From Gottfriedia endophytica (lineage in GTDB: Bacteria > Bacillota > Bacilli > Bacillales > Bacillaceae_G), in the NCBI RefSeq assembly GCF_017814275.1, contig NZ_JAGIYQ010000003.1, forward strand, positions 248,001-312,000: a DNA stretch of 64,000 nucleotides, read 5' to 3'. Below the pieces are notes generated by a model that saw nothing but the letters and a program-made list of their open reading frames with translations, was not told where the DNA came from and did no database searches. This document shows, piece after piece, positions 38,077-47,179 of the stretch. Positions within the stretch are counted from its first letter, which is position 1; each line of letters begins with the position of its first letter. Both the position numbers and the translations under genes were made by a program.

Positions 38077-38523
38077 ATGTATGCGACACTTGAAACCTTG
38101 CAACTTATGACAGATGCTGAAGATATTGCCAAGATGATAATTACATCTGAATTGGCAGCTGAATATAGAAGAACACATAAAGAATTACAACAAGATCTTG
38201 TAGCCCAAGAAGTAATTTCTCGTTTTGTTAAAATGAAAGATAAATATGAAGAGGTTCAAAGGTTCGGAAAATACCATCCGGATTATAAAGAAACTCGTAA
38301 ACAAATGAGTGAAGTAAAGAGAGAGCTTCAACTGAATGACAAAATATCAGCCTTTAGAAAGGCAGAAGACGATATTCAGTTATTACTTGATGAAATAAGT
38401 TGGACAATAGCTCAGTCTGTTTCTCCATCAATAAAGGTTCCATCAAGTAATCCCTTCTTTGCTACAAGTGGCGGTTGTGGTGGTTGCAGTACTGGAGGTA
38501 CATGCGGCTGTCGAACAAAGTAA
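38077..38523 (+). CDS. ricF: RicF (YlbF), Y-complex subunit
   Basis: RicF, with RicA and RicT, forms the Y-complex that binds iron-sulfur clusters, assists RNase Y in mRNA maturation, and influences sporulation and competence. The 148-aa protein is helical (DAEDIAKMIITSELAAEYRRTHKEL, then QEVISRFVKMKDKYEEVQRFGKYHPDYKET) and ends in a Cys/Gly tail with four cysteines (CGGCSTGGTCGC), the likely cluster-ligand region. TTGGAGGTG lies before the ATG. A MITE-like copy and a terminator follow. Confidence 0.9.
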   Translation: MYATLETLQLMTDAEDIAKMIITSELAAEYRRTHKELQQDLVAQEVISRFVKMKDKYEEVQRFGKYHPDYKETRKQMSEVKRELQLNDKISAFRKAEDDIQLLLDEISWTIAQSVSPSIKVPSSNPFFATSGGCGGCSTGGTCGCRTK

Positions 38524-38534
38524 TTTTTTGTTAA

Positions 38535-38753
38535 GACTCTTTTTTAAAAGATTGTTGCATTTGAGATGTGTAACTTTAAAGACAAAAGTTGATTAGGACG
38601 GAAGGTTCGAGACTCCTGTAGGAATAGCTGGAAGGCTGAGACCCCGCAGGCTTTCCGAGGAGGGCTTAGTTCACGCCCCACGGAAAAGGGAGCATCCTGG
38701 TGTTGTAATCAACTAAGCAATCTAAAATAGCAACAATGTATACGAAAACAGCC
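38535..38753 (+). repeat. MITE-like repeat A, complete copy
   Basis: Both ends are kept (GACTCTTTTTTAAAAGATTG and ATACGAAAACAGCC), with the central type GCAGGCTTTCCGAGG. It lies between the convergent genes ricF and the Cys-motif gene, inside the putative 3' UTR of ricF. Confidence 0.87.
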
Positions 38754-38763
38754 TTTATTAAAT

Positions 38764-38808
38764 AAGCTGAACGGTGAGAGAGAGTAAGTCATCGTTTAGC
38801 TTTTTTTA
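38764..38808 (+). terminator. Terminator downstream of ricF
   Basis: AAGCTGAACGGTGA faces TCATCGTTTAGCTT (including G-T pairs), followed by seven T residues on the plus strand. It overlaps the stop codon of the convergent gene. Confidence 0.7.
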
Positions 38809-39140
38809 TCTACTTTGTAATCTTTGTTAAATCGAATACAATCTACGCATTGATTTCCGCAGCAAAACATTTTTGTTTGTGGAACGAGAAATCGGTGTCT
38901 AAAAATAATCGTATTATTTTCTTTTCGAACGAAATTAATATGATAAGTTACTTTATAGATTGAAATTAGTTGATTTGCACAATCCTTTAATAAGGATTCA
39001 TATTGATTTATTGGTATTGGCTCGTTCTCTTCTTTAATATAAATAAAGTAACTTCCGCTTACTTTTTTCTGTTCTACCGAATGAATCAGTTTGTTAAATC
39101 TTAAACATTGAAAAAACGACTCCCAGATAGCCTCTAACAA
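38796..39140 (-). CDS. Hypothetical protein with CCGxxCxxC motif
   Basis: This ~114-aa protein was not recognised. Most of it looks alpha/beta. Near the C-terminus it carries MFCCGNQCVDCIRF, a compact four-cysteine group that resembles metal- or cluster-binding motifs of other small proteins. I start at TTG 39140 because AAAGGAT lies 9 bases before it; a GTG three codons earlier is too close to that site. It lies opposite ylbG and converges on ricF, which also ends in a cysteine cluster. Confidence 0.55.
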   Translation of the reverse strand: MLEAIWESFFQCLRFNKLIHSVEQKKVSGSYFIYIKEENEPIPINQYESLLKDCANQLISIYKVTYHINFVRKENNTIIFRHRFLVPQTKMFCCGNQCVDCIRFNKDYKVDKKS

Positions 39141-39235
39141 TATTTCCACATCCTTTTAGATTTGTACAATCTATCGTTGCAATTAAAAAAAAGGATATGA
39201 TATTCTAAAATTAAGGAAGAAAAAAGGAGAACGTT

Positions 39236-39508
39236 ATGTTTGTTCAAAGACAAGGAATTATTATCTATCTTCAATCGTTAAAACAGTCAAAAATACTTAG
39301 AAAGTTTGGCAATATTCATTATGTCTCTAAACGTCTAAAGTATGTTGTACTCTACTGTAATATGGATGATGTTGATCGTACGATCGAAAGACTAAAAAAG
39401 TTCCATTTTGTAAAAAAAATAGATTTATCTTTAAAGCCTTTTATTAAAACAGAATATGAAGGTAAAAATTCTGAACGCAATAAAGAATACGATTATCAAA
39501 TAGATTAA
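39236..39508 (+). CDS. ylbG: UPF0298 family protein YlbG
   Basis: The 90-aa protein begins FVQRQGIIIYLQSLKQSKILRKFGNIHYVSKRLKYVVLYC, the hallmark of UPF0298 (DUF2129). It has a ferredoxin-like alternation of strands and helices. AAAGGAG precedes the ATG. Function unknown. A long palindromic terminator follows. Confidence 0.87.
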   Translation: MFVQRQGIIIYLQSLKQSKILRKFGNIHYVSKRLKYVVLYCNMDDVDRTIERLKKFHFVKKIDLSLKPFIKTEYEGKNSERNKEYDYQID

Positions 39509-39584
39509 AAAACGATTGAATGGTTAGGTAATTTAGCTTGAAAAAAGCTTTTTTACATTTAGTACCGTTCAATCGTTTTTTTTT
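39509..39584 (+). terminator. Long terminator of ylbG
   Basis: AAAACGATTGAATGG pairs with CCGTTCAATCGTTTT over a 41-base interior that holds its own AAAAAAGCTTTTTT palindrome. A T run follows and leads directly into a MITE-like copy. Confidence 0.8.
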
Positions 39585-39585
39585 A

Positions 39586-39800
39586 GGCTTTTTCTAAAAG
39601 ATTGTTGCATTTGAGATTTGTAACTTTAAAGAAGAAGTTGATTTCAACGGAAGGTGCGAGACTCCTGTGGGAATAGTGGGAAGGCTGAGACCCCGCAGGC
39701 TTGCCGAGGAGGCTCAGCTCACACCCCACGGAAAGGGAGCATCCTGGAGTTGTAATCAACTAACGCAATCTAAAATAGCAACAATGTTTCTAATATCAGC
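39586..39800 (+). repeat. MITE-like repeat A, complete copy
   Basis: It has the GGCTTTTTCTAAAAGATTG end and an altered right end (ACAATGTTTCTAATATCAGC). The arms GTTGATTTCAACGGAAGG and CTGGAGTTGTAATCAAC differ by two bases. The centre is GCAGGCTTGCCGAGG. It sits between convergent ylbG and the next minus-strand gene. Confidence 0.85.
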
Positions 39801-39819
39801 TTTTTTATATTTCGTAAAA

Positions 39820-40209
39820 TTACTTTAAAGGAGAAATAAGGTGATTTAACCTTAATATCCCAATTACATATTGATGAAATAATTCTTTCTCAAAAAATGA
39901 AGTAGAATGTCTAAGGTTCAAGGTGATAATTTCTTTTTCTAAACTACTTGCTAGATCATTGATCAATTGTTCTCTTTTGGAAATGGAATCACCTGTTAAT
40001 TTAATACCTTCTCTACAATAATATATCGGTTGAAAATCACCAATAGAAGTTGGTTTGAAAATAACTGCAAATGAACAGTATGTATCTTTATCCTTTGAAG
40101 TTGTGAATTTAAGCAAATGTGCGACTCTGCTTTTTTGAGCTGTAGCTAATTCGATTAACTCATATAAATCAGAATATCCTTCACCAAGTTCAATCATTCT
40201 TTGAATCAT
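39820..40209 (-). CDS. Conserved Bacillaceae protein of unknown function
   Basis: The 129-aa protein begins MIQRMIELGEGYSDLYELIELATAQKSRVAHLLKF and contains SFAVIFKPTSIGDFQPIYYCREGI. I recall this pattern from an uncharacterised Bacillus family near ylbG, possibly DUF7147, sometimes mis-labelled a methylthioribose kinase. Nothing here looks like a kinase. Start ATG 40209 follows GGAGGGG by 5 bases. Confidence 0.6.
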   Translation of the reverse strand: MIQRMIELGEGYSDLYELIELATAQKSRVAHLLKFTTSKDKDTYCSFAVIFKPTSIGDFQPIYYCREGIKLTGDSISKREQLINDLASSLEKEIITLNLRHSTSFFEKELFHQYVIGILRLNHLISPLK

Positions 40210-40310
40210 ATTTTTCCCCTCCAATTAATTCATCAACTATTTTACATGATTCGGAATGTAATGAAAACATTCTTTAAATGACTACTTTAATTAAAAGGAT
40301 CTTTTCTAAA

Positions 40311-40535
40311 GGCTGTTTTCGTAAGCATTGTTGCTATTTCAGTATGTGTAAGTTGATTTCCCCTCCAGGATGCTCGCTTTCCTAGGGGCGTGAGCTGAGC
40401 CTCCTCGTCGCATACGCTCCTGTGGGGTCTCAGCCTTCCCGCATCTCCCACAGGAGCCCGGCACCCTTCCGTTCCAATCAACTTCTGTCTTTTTAATAAA
40501 AAACCTAAAAGCAACATTCTTAAAAAAAAACAGCC
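40311..40535 (-). repeat. MITE-like repeat A, complete copy, alternative centre
   Basis: It runs from GGCTGTTTTCGTAAGCATTG to AAAAAAACAGCC. The centre is the second subtype (CAGGAGCGTATGCGACGAGG in element orientation). The arms are GTTGATTGGAACGGAAGG and GGAGGGGAAATCAAC. It lies between the minus-strand gene and csfG. Confidence 0.85.
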
Positions 40536-40624
40536 TTTCTAAAAGATTATTGTTTTAAAAAGAGTTTGTTAGAGGAATCTGTTGATTAAAAAGTTGATTG
40601 GAAAGTATGAGGAGTTATTCTAAA

Positions 40625-40775
40625 TAAAAAAAACCCTGCTTTCGCAGGGCCCTTCTTATAAAAGTGTACTAACACTTAAAAGAAGGCAAAGGGAGAGGAG
40701 AAACCGGAGGAAGAACTTATGGGGAAACGTAAGTCTTCTCCGCGGTTGGCAACAACATCAACTAAGATGTTGTTG
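40625..40775 (-). ncRNA. csfG: Sporulation small RNA CsfG
   Basis: About 150 nt on the minus strand between ylbG and rsmD (ylbH), the interval where I recall csfG in B. subtilis. The sequence shows a 5' hairpin (CAACAACATC / GATGTTGTTG) starting at the predicted 5' end. A second stem (GGAGAAGACTTA / TAAGTTCTTCCTCC) follows, then a pyrimidine-rich single strand (TTTCTCCTCTCCCTTTG), a third stem (CCTTCTT...AAGAAGG), and a terminator (CCCTGC GAAA GCAGGG, then eight T). The CU-rich segments UUCCUCC and UCUCCUCUCCC are complementary to Shine-Dalgarno sequences, suggesting control of translation by pairing. The upstream promoter is of forespore type. The name rests on position and promoter rather than alignment. 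Confidence 0.75.
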
Positions 40776-40780
40776 TTTCT

Positions 40781-40809
40781 AGTTATTTCCATTCAAATTA
40801 GTTTTATAC
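40781..40809 (-). promoter_or_regulatory. Forespore (sigma-F/sigma-G) promoter of csfG
   Basis: On the minus strand GTATA (40809-40805) is followed after 14 bases by GGAAATAACT (40790-40781). This fits the sigma-F/G pattern GywTA and GGnnAnAnTw with one mismatch. The predicted start, ~6 bases on, coincides with the 5' hairpin of the RNA. Confidence 0.65.
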
Positions 40810-40960
40810 ATTTGAAGAGGAATGTTTTCTTTGTATAGATATGTATTCACATTTTCAAATAAGTTATAATAAAAGAACGATTAAACAACAGAGTCTATAT
40901 CGATAGAACTTTTTGTGGTAGGATAATGTAGAATTAAAAGGAATTAAGGTGTGAAAATAT

Positions 40961-41521
40961 ATGAGAGTAGTTTCAGGAAATTGTAAAGGATTAAGTTTAA
41001 AAGCAGTACCTGGCATGAGTACAAGACCAACTACTGACAAAGTTAAAGAAGCAATGTTTAACATTATCGGTCCTTATTTTGAAGGTGGATTAGTGCTTGA
41101 CTTGTTTGGTGGTAGTGGAGGTTTAGGAATAGAAGCTTTGAGTAGAGGGATTGATCGTGCAATATTTGTTGATCGAGAAGCAAAAGCTATCAAAACAATT
41201 AAAGAAAATTTGGTAACTTGCAAATTGGCAGATCATGCTGAAGTTTATCGTAATGATGCAGAGCGTGCAATAAAGGCAATCGTTAAACGGGAGCTCCAAT
41301 TTGATTTAATTTTATTAGATCCACCTTACAAGGATCAAAAAATTATTTCATTATTAAGAATTATCGATGAACACAATTTATTACATAAAAATGGTACAAT
41401 TCTAATTGAGCATGCTACCGATGTAGAGCTTCCAGCTGAAATTGGAAATTTTACTCGAAGAAAAGCTGAAACTTATGGAATTTGTGCTGTAACAGTATAT
41501 CGATTTAATGAAGAGGTCTAG
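40961..41521 (+). CDS. rsmD: 16S rRNA (guanine966-N2)-methyltransferase
   Basis: RsmD methylates G966 of 16S rRNA on assembling 30S subunits. The 186-aa protein starts RVVSGNCKGLSLKAVPGMSTRPTTDKVKEAMFN (family signature). It has the SAM-binding motif VLDLFGGSGGLGIEALSRG and the N6/N2-type catalytic motif LLDPPY (residues ~122-127). Length fits the family. coaD starts 9 bases later, so they form an operon, as in most Bacilli. Confidence 0.93.
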   Translation: MRVVSGNCKGLSLKAVPGMSTRPTTDKVKEAMFNIIGPYFEGGLVLDLFGGSGGLGIEALSRGIDRAIFVDREAKAIKTIKENLVTCKLADHAEVYRNDAERAIKAIVKRELQFDLILLDPPYKDQKIISLLRIIDEHNLLHKNGTILIEHATDVELPAEIGNFTRRKAETYGICAVTVYRFNEEV

Positions 41522-42022
<501 letters not shown>

Positions 42023-42048
<26 letters not shown>

Positions 42049-43264
42049 TCAAAATTTTTATTAAAAGGATAATGATATACACATAAAGCGAAATGAGGGT
42101 GAAAATGGGGCCGTAATTTGATAAAGAATTGGAAAGCATGTGTGGAATAGTATCTTCGAAAAAATTAAAAGTTGGAATAGTTGAATGAATATGCTCACTA
42201 CTTAATTCGTTAAAATTAAGCAATCTCCAGAATATAACAATTAGAATAGGTGACAAAATAGCTTGAATAATTCTTCCAAAAAAATATGGTTTAAAACGAA
42301 GTCCTGCTTCTGATATGATACTTGCAACTTGGGCATGTATTGAAAGGCCTCCAAATCCAAGTAACACACTTGTTATCATTACTTGTTGAAGAAGACTGCT
42401 TTGAGTTACTTCACTTATTAACTGACTTCCTAATGTAATCTCAAATAATCCTGAAACAAATGGTGGAGCTAAGTCTTTGTGAAAAGAAAAAAACGAAAAG
42501 ATCCCTTCTATAAAATGACTGAAAAAAGTAATGAATCCAATTTCAAAAAGTAATTTATTCAAAACAGAAAATGTAATGATGAATCCACCTATCATCAATA
42601 AAGTTTGAATGGAGGTGACTATCGCATCTCCTAGTATTTTGCCGACCGGTCTTTTTTCATTTGTTCTTTTCATATGTAATACGCGAAATGCTCTTATTAA
42701 TCTATTTTCTTTATGTTGACCTCTAGTATGCCTGTATTTCATAGTTTCATTTGAATGATAAAAACGCATAATCAGCCCAACAATTGCGTTCGAAATATAG
42801 TGGCTTAATGCAAATAATATTCCTAGATGACGGTTATTAAAAAAACCGACTGAAACTGCTGCAAATATAAAAAGAGGATTTGAGGAATTTGTGAAAGAAA
42901 TAAGGCGTTCAGCTTCTACTTTTGTTAATTCACCATCTTTATACAAATTAGTTGAAATTTTGGCCCCAGCTGGGAAACCGGATGCCATACCCATAGCCCA
43001 TACGAAACCACCAACACCGGGTACTTTAAATAAGGGCTTCATTAATGGTTCTAATAAAACGCCAATAAAATTGACTATGCCGAAACAAATTAATAAATCA
43101 CTTAAAATAAAAAAAGGCAATAATGACGGGAAAACAATTTCCCACCAAATGTTTAGTCCACGCTTAGAACCTTGAAGTGCAACGTGTGGATAACAAATTA
43201 ATGTAAATGTTATAAAAATAAGTGTTAGGCTTATGAAAATAGTTGTTAAGTAATTTTTTTTCAA
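42023..43264 (-). CDS. ylbJ: Sporulation integral membrane protein YlbJ
   Basis: The 413-aa protein has about eight to ten membrane helices. Family segments include WWEIVFPSLLPFFILSDLLICFG, VWAMGMASGFPAGAKISTNLY (nucleoside-transporter gate-like), TNSSNPLFIFAAVSVGFF and GFGGLSIHAQVASII. YlbJ is made under sigma-E in the mother cell and is needed for heat-resistant spores. I start it at TTG 43264 behind GGGGGTT; the frame extends 5 codons further over that site. Confidence 0.88.
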
Positions 43265-43553
43265 GAAATAAACCCCCAATAAGTAATAAGATTAATAAAC
43301 TACAATGGAATGTCGTAATACTGTTATTTTAGAAATATATATTAAATAGAGGAATTTTTGAGTGTAATCAAAACACGATGATAAAATGATGCTTCACAAA
43401 ATTTGAATGAAATTAATTCTATATAGGATCGAGTGATAGAATTGGACGTAAGACCAAACTTCAAATTTTAATTTGATAAAAACTTGTACTACGTTATATA
43501 TACGTATTGAATATTCGATTTTAGACCAACGAGTTCAGATGGAGGGGAACATC

Positions 43554-44351
43554 TTGGAACCAAAAATTGGTTTAGCCTTAGGATCTGGAGGAGCTAGAGG
43601 GTTTGCACATATAGGGGTTATTTCGGTGTTACGAAAAAATAACATTCCAATAGATTTCATTGCTGGTAGTAGTATAGGAGCAATGATTGCAGTTTTGTAT
43701 GGAGCGGGTTCGAATATTGAGCGTTTATATCAAATTGGTAAAGTGTTTAAATCAAAATACTACTTAGATTATGTCGTTCCAAAAATGGGGTTTATTTCTG
43801 GAAAACGAATTAAGGAGCTAATAAAAATTTTAACATTTGGAAGAAAAATTGAGGAACTTGATTTACCTGTTGCCATTATCGCAACCGACTTGCTTACTGG
43901 GCAAAAAATCGTTTTTCGTGAAGGGGATATTGCAACAGCGGTAAGAGGAAGTATTTCGGTACCCGGTATTTTTTTACCAGAAAAATGGAATAATAAACTG
44001 CTTGTTGATGGTGGAGTAGTAGACCGTATCCCTGTTTCGGTTGCAAAGGAGATGGGAGCAGACTTAGTTTTTGGAGTCGATGTTTCACCGATAACTGTTA
44101 GTAATGAAGTTTCAACAATATTTGATGTAATCATGCAAAGTATTGAAATAATGCAGCATGAACTTGTACGTAATCGAGAAATTGCTTCAGATATTATGCT
44201 AAGACCGAATATAAATCATTATAGTTCGAGGAACTTTAATGATTTAGAAAAGGTGATTAAAGCTGGTGAAGAAGAAGCTGAAAAAAACATAGATCAGATC
44301 TTTAAGACAATCCATTTATGGAAGGAGAAACAGAATGAAGCAAAGGATTAG
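43554..44351 (+). CDS. ylbK: Patatin-like phospholipase family protein YlbK
   Basis: This 265-aa putative lipid acyl hydrolase has the oxyanion GSGGARGFAHIG (residues ~10-21), the nucleophile Ser in GSSIG (~42-46) and the partner Asp in the DGG of LLVDGGVVDRIP (~149). All catalytic parts are present. The start is TTG 43554 with GGAGGGG 6 bases before; 27 further codons upstream are unsupported. It overlaps ylbL by 17 bases. The substrate is unknown; membrane lipid is likely. Confidence 0.85.
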   Translation: MEPKIGLALGSGGARGFAHIGVISVLRKNNIPIDFIAGSSIGAMIAVLYGAGSNIERLYQIGKVFKSKYYLDYVVPKMGFISGKRIKELIKILTFGRKIEELDLPVAIIATDLLTGQKIVFREGDIATAVRGSISVPGIFLPEKWNNKLLVDGGVVDRIPVSVAKEMGADLVFGVDVSPITVSNEVSTIFDVIMQSIEIMQHELVRNREIASDIMLRPNINHYSSRNFNDLEKVIKAGEEEAEKNIDQIFKTIHLWKEKQNEAKD

Positions 44352-45369
44352 AACAGTTAATCTTCTTTTAGTCATCGGAATTGTACTATTAGGATTGTTT
44401 GTCATACCATTACCATATTTTGTAACGAAGCCAGGTATGGCTGAACCGTTAGAGTCTCATGTTAAAGTAGAAGGTGCTAAAGACCACACCGGAGAATTTA
44501 TGATGACGACAGTCTCAATGGGGCGCGCCAGTATTTATACTTATTTAGAAAGTTTTATAAATCCTTTATATCAAATTTATAAAAAAGATGAGGTAATGGG
44601 AAATGGAGAAACAGACGAAGAATACAATTTTAGACAGCATCTCTATATGGAAGACAGCAAAAAATCAGCAATTATTACTGCCTATCGTTATGCTGGTAAA
44701 CCATATGTAATTTCAAATAATGGTGTTCTTGTTGTAGCTATAGTAAAAGATATGCCAGCAAATGGCGTATTAAAAGTTGGAGATCTCATTCAGAAAATCA
44801 ACGGACAACCCATACATAATGCTTTCGATATAAAGAAAATACTTCAAGATTCAAAGCCAAATTCAACGTTTATGCTAGATATAGTGAGGAATAATAAACC
44901 AATTAGACTTAATTTGAAAACAGCGCCATTTAAAAAAGATCCGAATCACTCAGGATTCGGCGTATCATTATTGACGAATGAAATATTAAAATCGACCCCT
45001 TCAGTAGAAATTGAAACAGAAAAAATTGGTGGGCCATCTGCTGGGTTAATGTTTACCCTTGAGATTTACGATCAATTAGTTGATGGTAATTTGACAAAGG
45101 GATACGAGGTTGCAGGAACAGGAACTATTGATGAAAAAGGAAATGTAGGGGCAATAGGTGGAATTTCACAAAAAATAGCAGCAGCTTCTAAAGCAGGTGC
45201 AGATATCTTTTTTGCACCCTCAGAAAATGGAGCAAAAAATTCAAATTACAATGAAGCAAAAAAAACAGTAGAAAAATATCACTTTAAAATCAAGCTAGTA
45301 CCTGTCAATTCATTTAAAGATGCCGTTCAATATCTAGAAAAATTACCACCTGAAAGAAAATCGGGATAA
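44335..45369 (+). CDS. ylbL: Membrane-anchored PDZ/Lon-type protease YlbL (DdcP)
   Basis: The 344-aa protein has an N-terminal membrane anchor (LLLVIGIVLLGLFVIPLPYF), a PDZ domain (~125-200, GVLKVGDLIQKINGQPI) and a Lon-like protease domain with the Ser in IGGPSAGLMFTLEIY and the Lys in GGISQKIAAASKAGADIF. In B. subtilis this protease helps end the DNA damage checkpoint by degrading the cell division inhibitor YneA. It overlaps ylbK, so translation is coupled. Confidence 0.88.
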   Translation: MKQRIRTVNLLLVIGIVLLGLFVIPLPYFVTKPGMAEPLESHVKVEGAKDHTGEFMMTTVSMGRASIYTYLESFINPLYQIYKKDEVMGNGETDEEYNFRQHLYMEDSKKSAIITAYRYAGKPYVISNNGVLVVAIVKDMPANGVLKVGDLIQKINGQPIHNAFDIKKILQDSKPNSTFMLDIVRNNKPIRLNLKTAPFKKDPNHSGFGVSLLTNEILKSTPSVEIETEKIGGPSAGLMFTLEIYDQLVDGNLTKGYEVAGTGTIDEKGNVGAIGGISQKIAAASKAGADIFFAPSENGAKNSNYNEAKKTVEKYHFKIKLVPVNSFKDAVQYLEKLPPERKSG

Positions 45370-45429
45370 ACTTGATTAGCTCCTATAGATATTGGAGTAG
45401 AGAGATATGAGTGAGAAGTCAGTGGTTCG

Positions 45430-45452
45430 TCCGCCGATAGGGGTGGATTTTA
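45430..45452 (+). terminator. Possible terminator of ylbKL
   Basis: TCCGCC pairs with GGTGGA (one G-T pair) around a 6-base loop, followed by TTTTAT. Confidence 0.4.
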
Positions 45453-45481
45453 TCTAATATCAACATTTTTATAAAATAAAA

Positions 45482-45586
45482 GGCTATCCTGAAAATAAAG
45501 AGAAATTGGATAATTTGATGCCCCACGGAAAGCGAGCATCCTGGAGTTGTAATCAACTAACGTATTCTAAAATATATGAAACAGCT
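45482..45586 (+). repeat. Deleted composite of repeats B and A
   Basis: The left end of family B (GGCTATCCTGAAAATAA, 45482-45498) is followed after ~20 bases by the right third of the MITE-like repeat (GCCCCACGGAAAGCGAGC through GAAACAGCT). The intervening part is missing. It shows that the two families move or decay as one unit. Located between convergent ylbL and tmcAL. Confidence 0.75.
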
Positions 45587-45593
45587 AAAAGAA

Positions 45594-45631
45594 AGGCTAC
45601 AATATGACTCATTAAGAATCATATCGTAGCC
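45594..45631 (-). terminator. Terminator of tmcAL
   Basis: GGCTAC-AATATGA faces TCATAT-CGTAGCC; on the minus strand TTTCTTTTA follows. Confidence 0.75.
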
Positions 45632-45633
45632 AT

Positions 45634-46875
45634 TTATACTTTCAAAAATGATTTTGAAGTTGATTGATAAAGAATAGGATACTGTGAAAATTCTGTTTTC
45701 ATTAAATCATTTTGTAATCCTGAAGAAAGAACACTCGCATATGTATTTGTCGCTTTTACATCTAGTAAAAGATCGTGCTGGTTTTGCTGATTTACATTGT
45801 GATAAATAGGAATTGATAAATTCTTTTTCTTTAGTCTTATATATTCTTTTCCTTTTTCTGTCATTCCTAATAATCGAATATATAGTACATGGCCATCATT
45901 TAAATATTCACTCATTTGATCTTTACTTGTATTTGTGAGGATATGAGTTAACAACCTTTGAATCCTTGTCCATGTATATCGTTTCGTTTTGACTTCGTTC
46001 ATTAGTTGTTCGAATGAAGATGCTTGTTTGATTTTCTGTAAAACTCTCAATTCCAATCCCTCTACGGCTTCGTAAATATTGTTTAACTCATAAGCTGAAG
46101 CTGTAAGACATTTATATTTTAATAAATGGAAATAAGCTTCCCAAGAATGAAAGAGTTTTGTAGTCTGTAAATAATTATTCAGTTCTAAAGAAGTAGAAGA
46201 TGGAACATATTGATTGTATAATTCTTGATTAGTAGTTGATAGCACCTTTCGAATCGCAGTTGCACTAGCAATTGATGTATGATCGATCGTTTCGTCATGA
46301 TAATCAGCTGCAATCCGTTTGATTGTCAAAGGTTTTATTGAACTTTTAAAGTAATCAATTGCTTCGATATATTGTATGCCAAGAATATTATTTGGGCGCG
46401 TGATATCGAACTCATCTTGTAATCCTATGACTTGTGAAAGAGCCTTACTATAGGCTGTAGGATAACTCATCCCTTGTGCGATCATTTGCTTTACTTCTTG
46501 ATCAATTAGAGATTGCTGACGTTTTTTATGATCAAGGAATTTTGTAAACCGATTAATATCTCCGTCCTCACTTCCAAAACACAATGCAGAGCATTCTAGT
46601 GAATGTAGGATGGAAACAGCACCTTTAGCAAAATAGGTTGCATGTTGAGCGGAAAAGGCATATGGCAATTCAATCACTAAATCTGCTCCTGCTTGTAACG
46701 CCATTTTTGTTCGAATATTTTTAGGAACAATTGCTGGTTCTCCTCTTTGAAGAAATTGTCCGCTCATTACTGCAATCACACAATCTGCATTTGCAGCTTT
46801 TTTTGATTCATTCAAATGATAAAGATGTCCATTATGTAACGGGTTATATTCAACAACAATTCCAACAGATTTCAT
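45634..46875 (-). CDS. tmcAL: tRNA(Met) cytidine acetate ligase
   Basis: TmcAL uses acetate and ATP to form N4-acetylcytidine at the wobble position of elongator tRNA(Met). The 413-aa product (B. subtilis YlbM) starts MKSVGIVVEYNPLHNGHLYHL with the HxGH nucleotidyltransferase motif. It continues VIAVMSGQFLQRGEPAIVPK and LVIELPYAFSAQHATYFAKGA, and later shows ASATAIRKVL. Length is normal. A ribosome site (AAGGAGGT) precedes the ATG. It is convergent with ylbL. Confidence 0.93.
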   Translation of the reverse strand: MKSVGIVVEYNPLHNGHLYHLNESKKAANADCVIAVMSGQFLQRGEPAIVPKNIRTKMALQAGADLVIELPYAFSAQHATYFAKGAVSILHSLECSALCFGSEDGDINRFTKFLDHKKRQQSLIDQEVKQMIAQGMSYPTAYSKALSQVIGLQDEFDITRPNNILGIQYIEAIDYFKSSIKPLTIKRIAADYHDETIDHTSIASATAIRKVLSTTNQELYNQYVPSSTSLELNNYLQTTKLFHSWEAYFHLLKYKCLTASAYELNNIYEAVEGLELRVLQKIKQASSFEQLMNEVKTKRYTWTRIQRLLTHILTNTSKDQMSEYLNDGHVLYIRLLGMTEKGKEYIRLKKKNLSIPIYHNVNQQNQHDLLLDVKATNTYASVLSSGLQNDLMKTEFSQYPILYQSTSKSFLKV

Positions 46876-46898
46876 TTGTACCTCCTTATTTATATTTA

Positions 46899-47024
46899 GG
46901 CTCTTTTCTAAAGGATTGTTGATTTTAAAAAAATTTTTAAAACAAACAGTTGATAAAGAAGTTAATTGAAGCGGAATTCAAATTAACTAATCTATATATA
47001 GCAACAAAGTATACGAAAACAGCC
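46899..47024 (+). repeat. MITE-like repeat A, internally deleted copy
   Basis: Both ends are intact (GGCTCTTTTCTAAAGGATTG and GTATACGAAAACAGCC), but the whole central module is gone, leaving 126 bp. Survival of the termini with loss of the centre is what one expects of a mobile palindrome. Confidence 0.8.
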
Positions 47025-47179
47025 TATATTTAAAATAAGCATACCAATTATATTTAGTGTTAATCAATAGCTCATCAAATCTAGAAAATAAAACAAATTG
47101 TGATGACAAGAACTATGTTTTCGTTAAATGCTGATAAATATTACACCAAGGCGGCGTATGAAATTAGGCTTTTTTTAAA

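Noticed and set aside
40719-40838. A 39-codon plus-strand frame opposite csfG with GGAGGAAG before its ATG
   Set aside because: The apparent ribosome site is just the complement of the CU-rich anti-Shine-Dalgarno tract of the RNA on the other strand; the peptide looks random.
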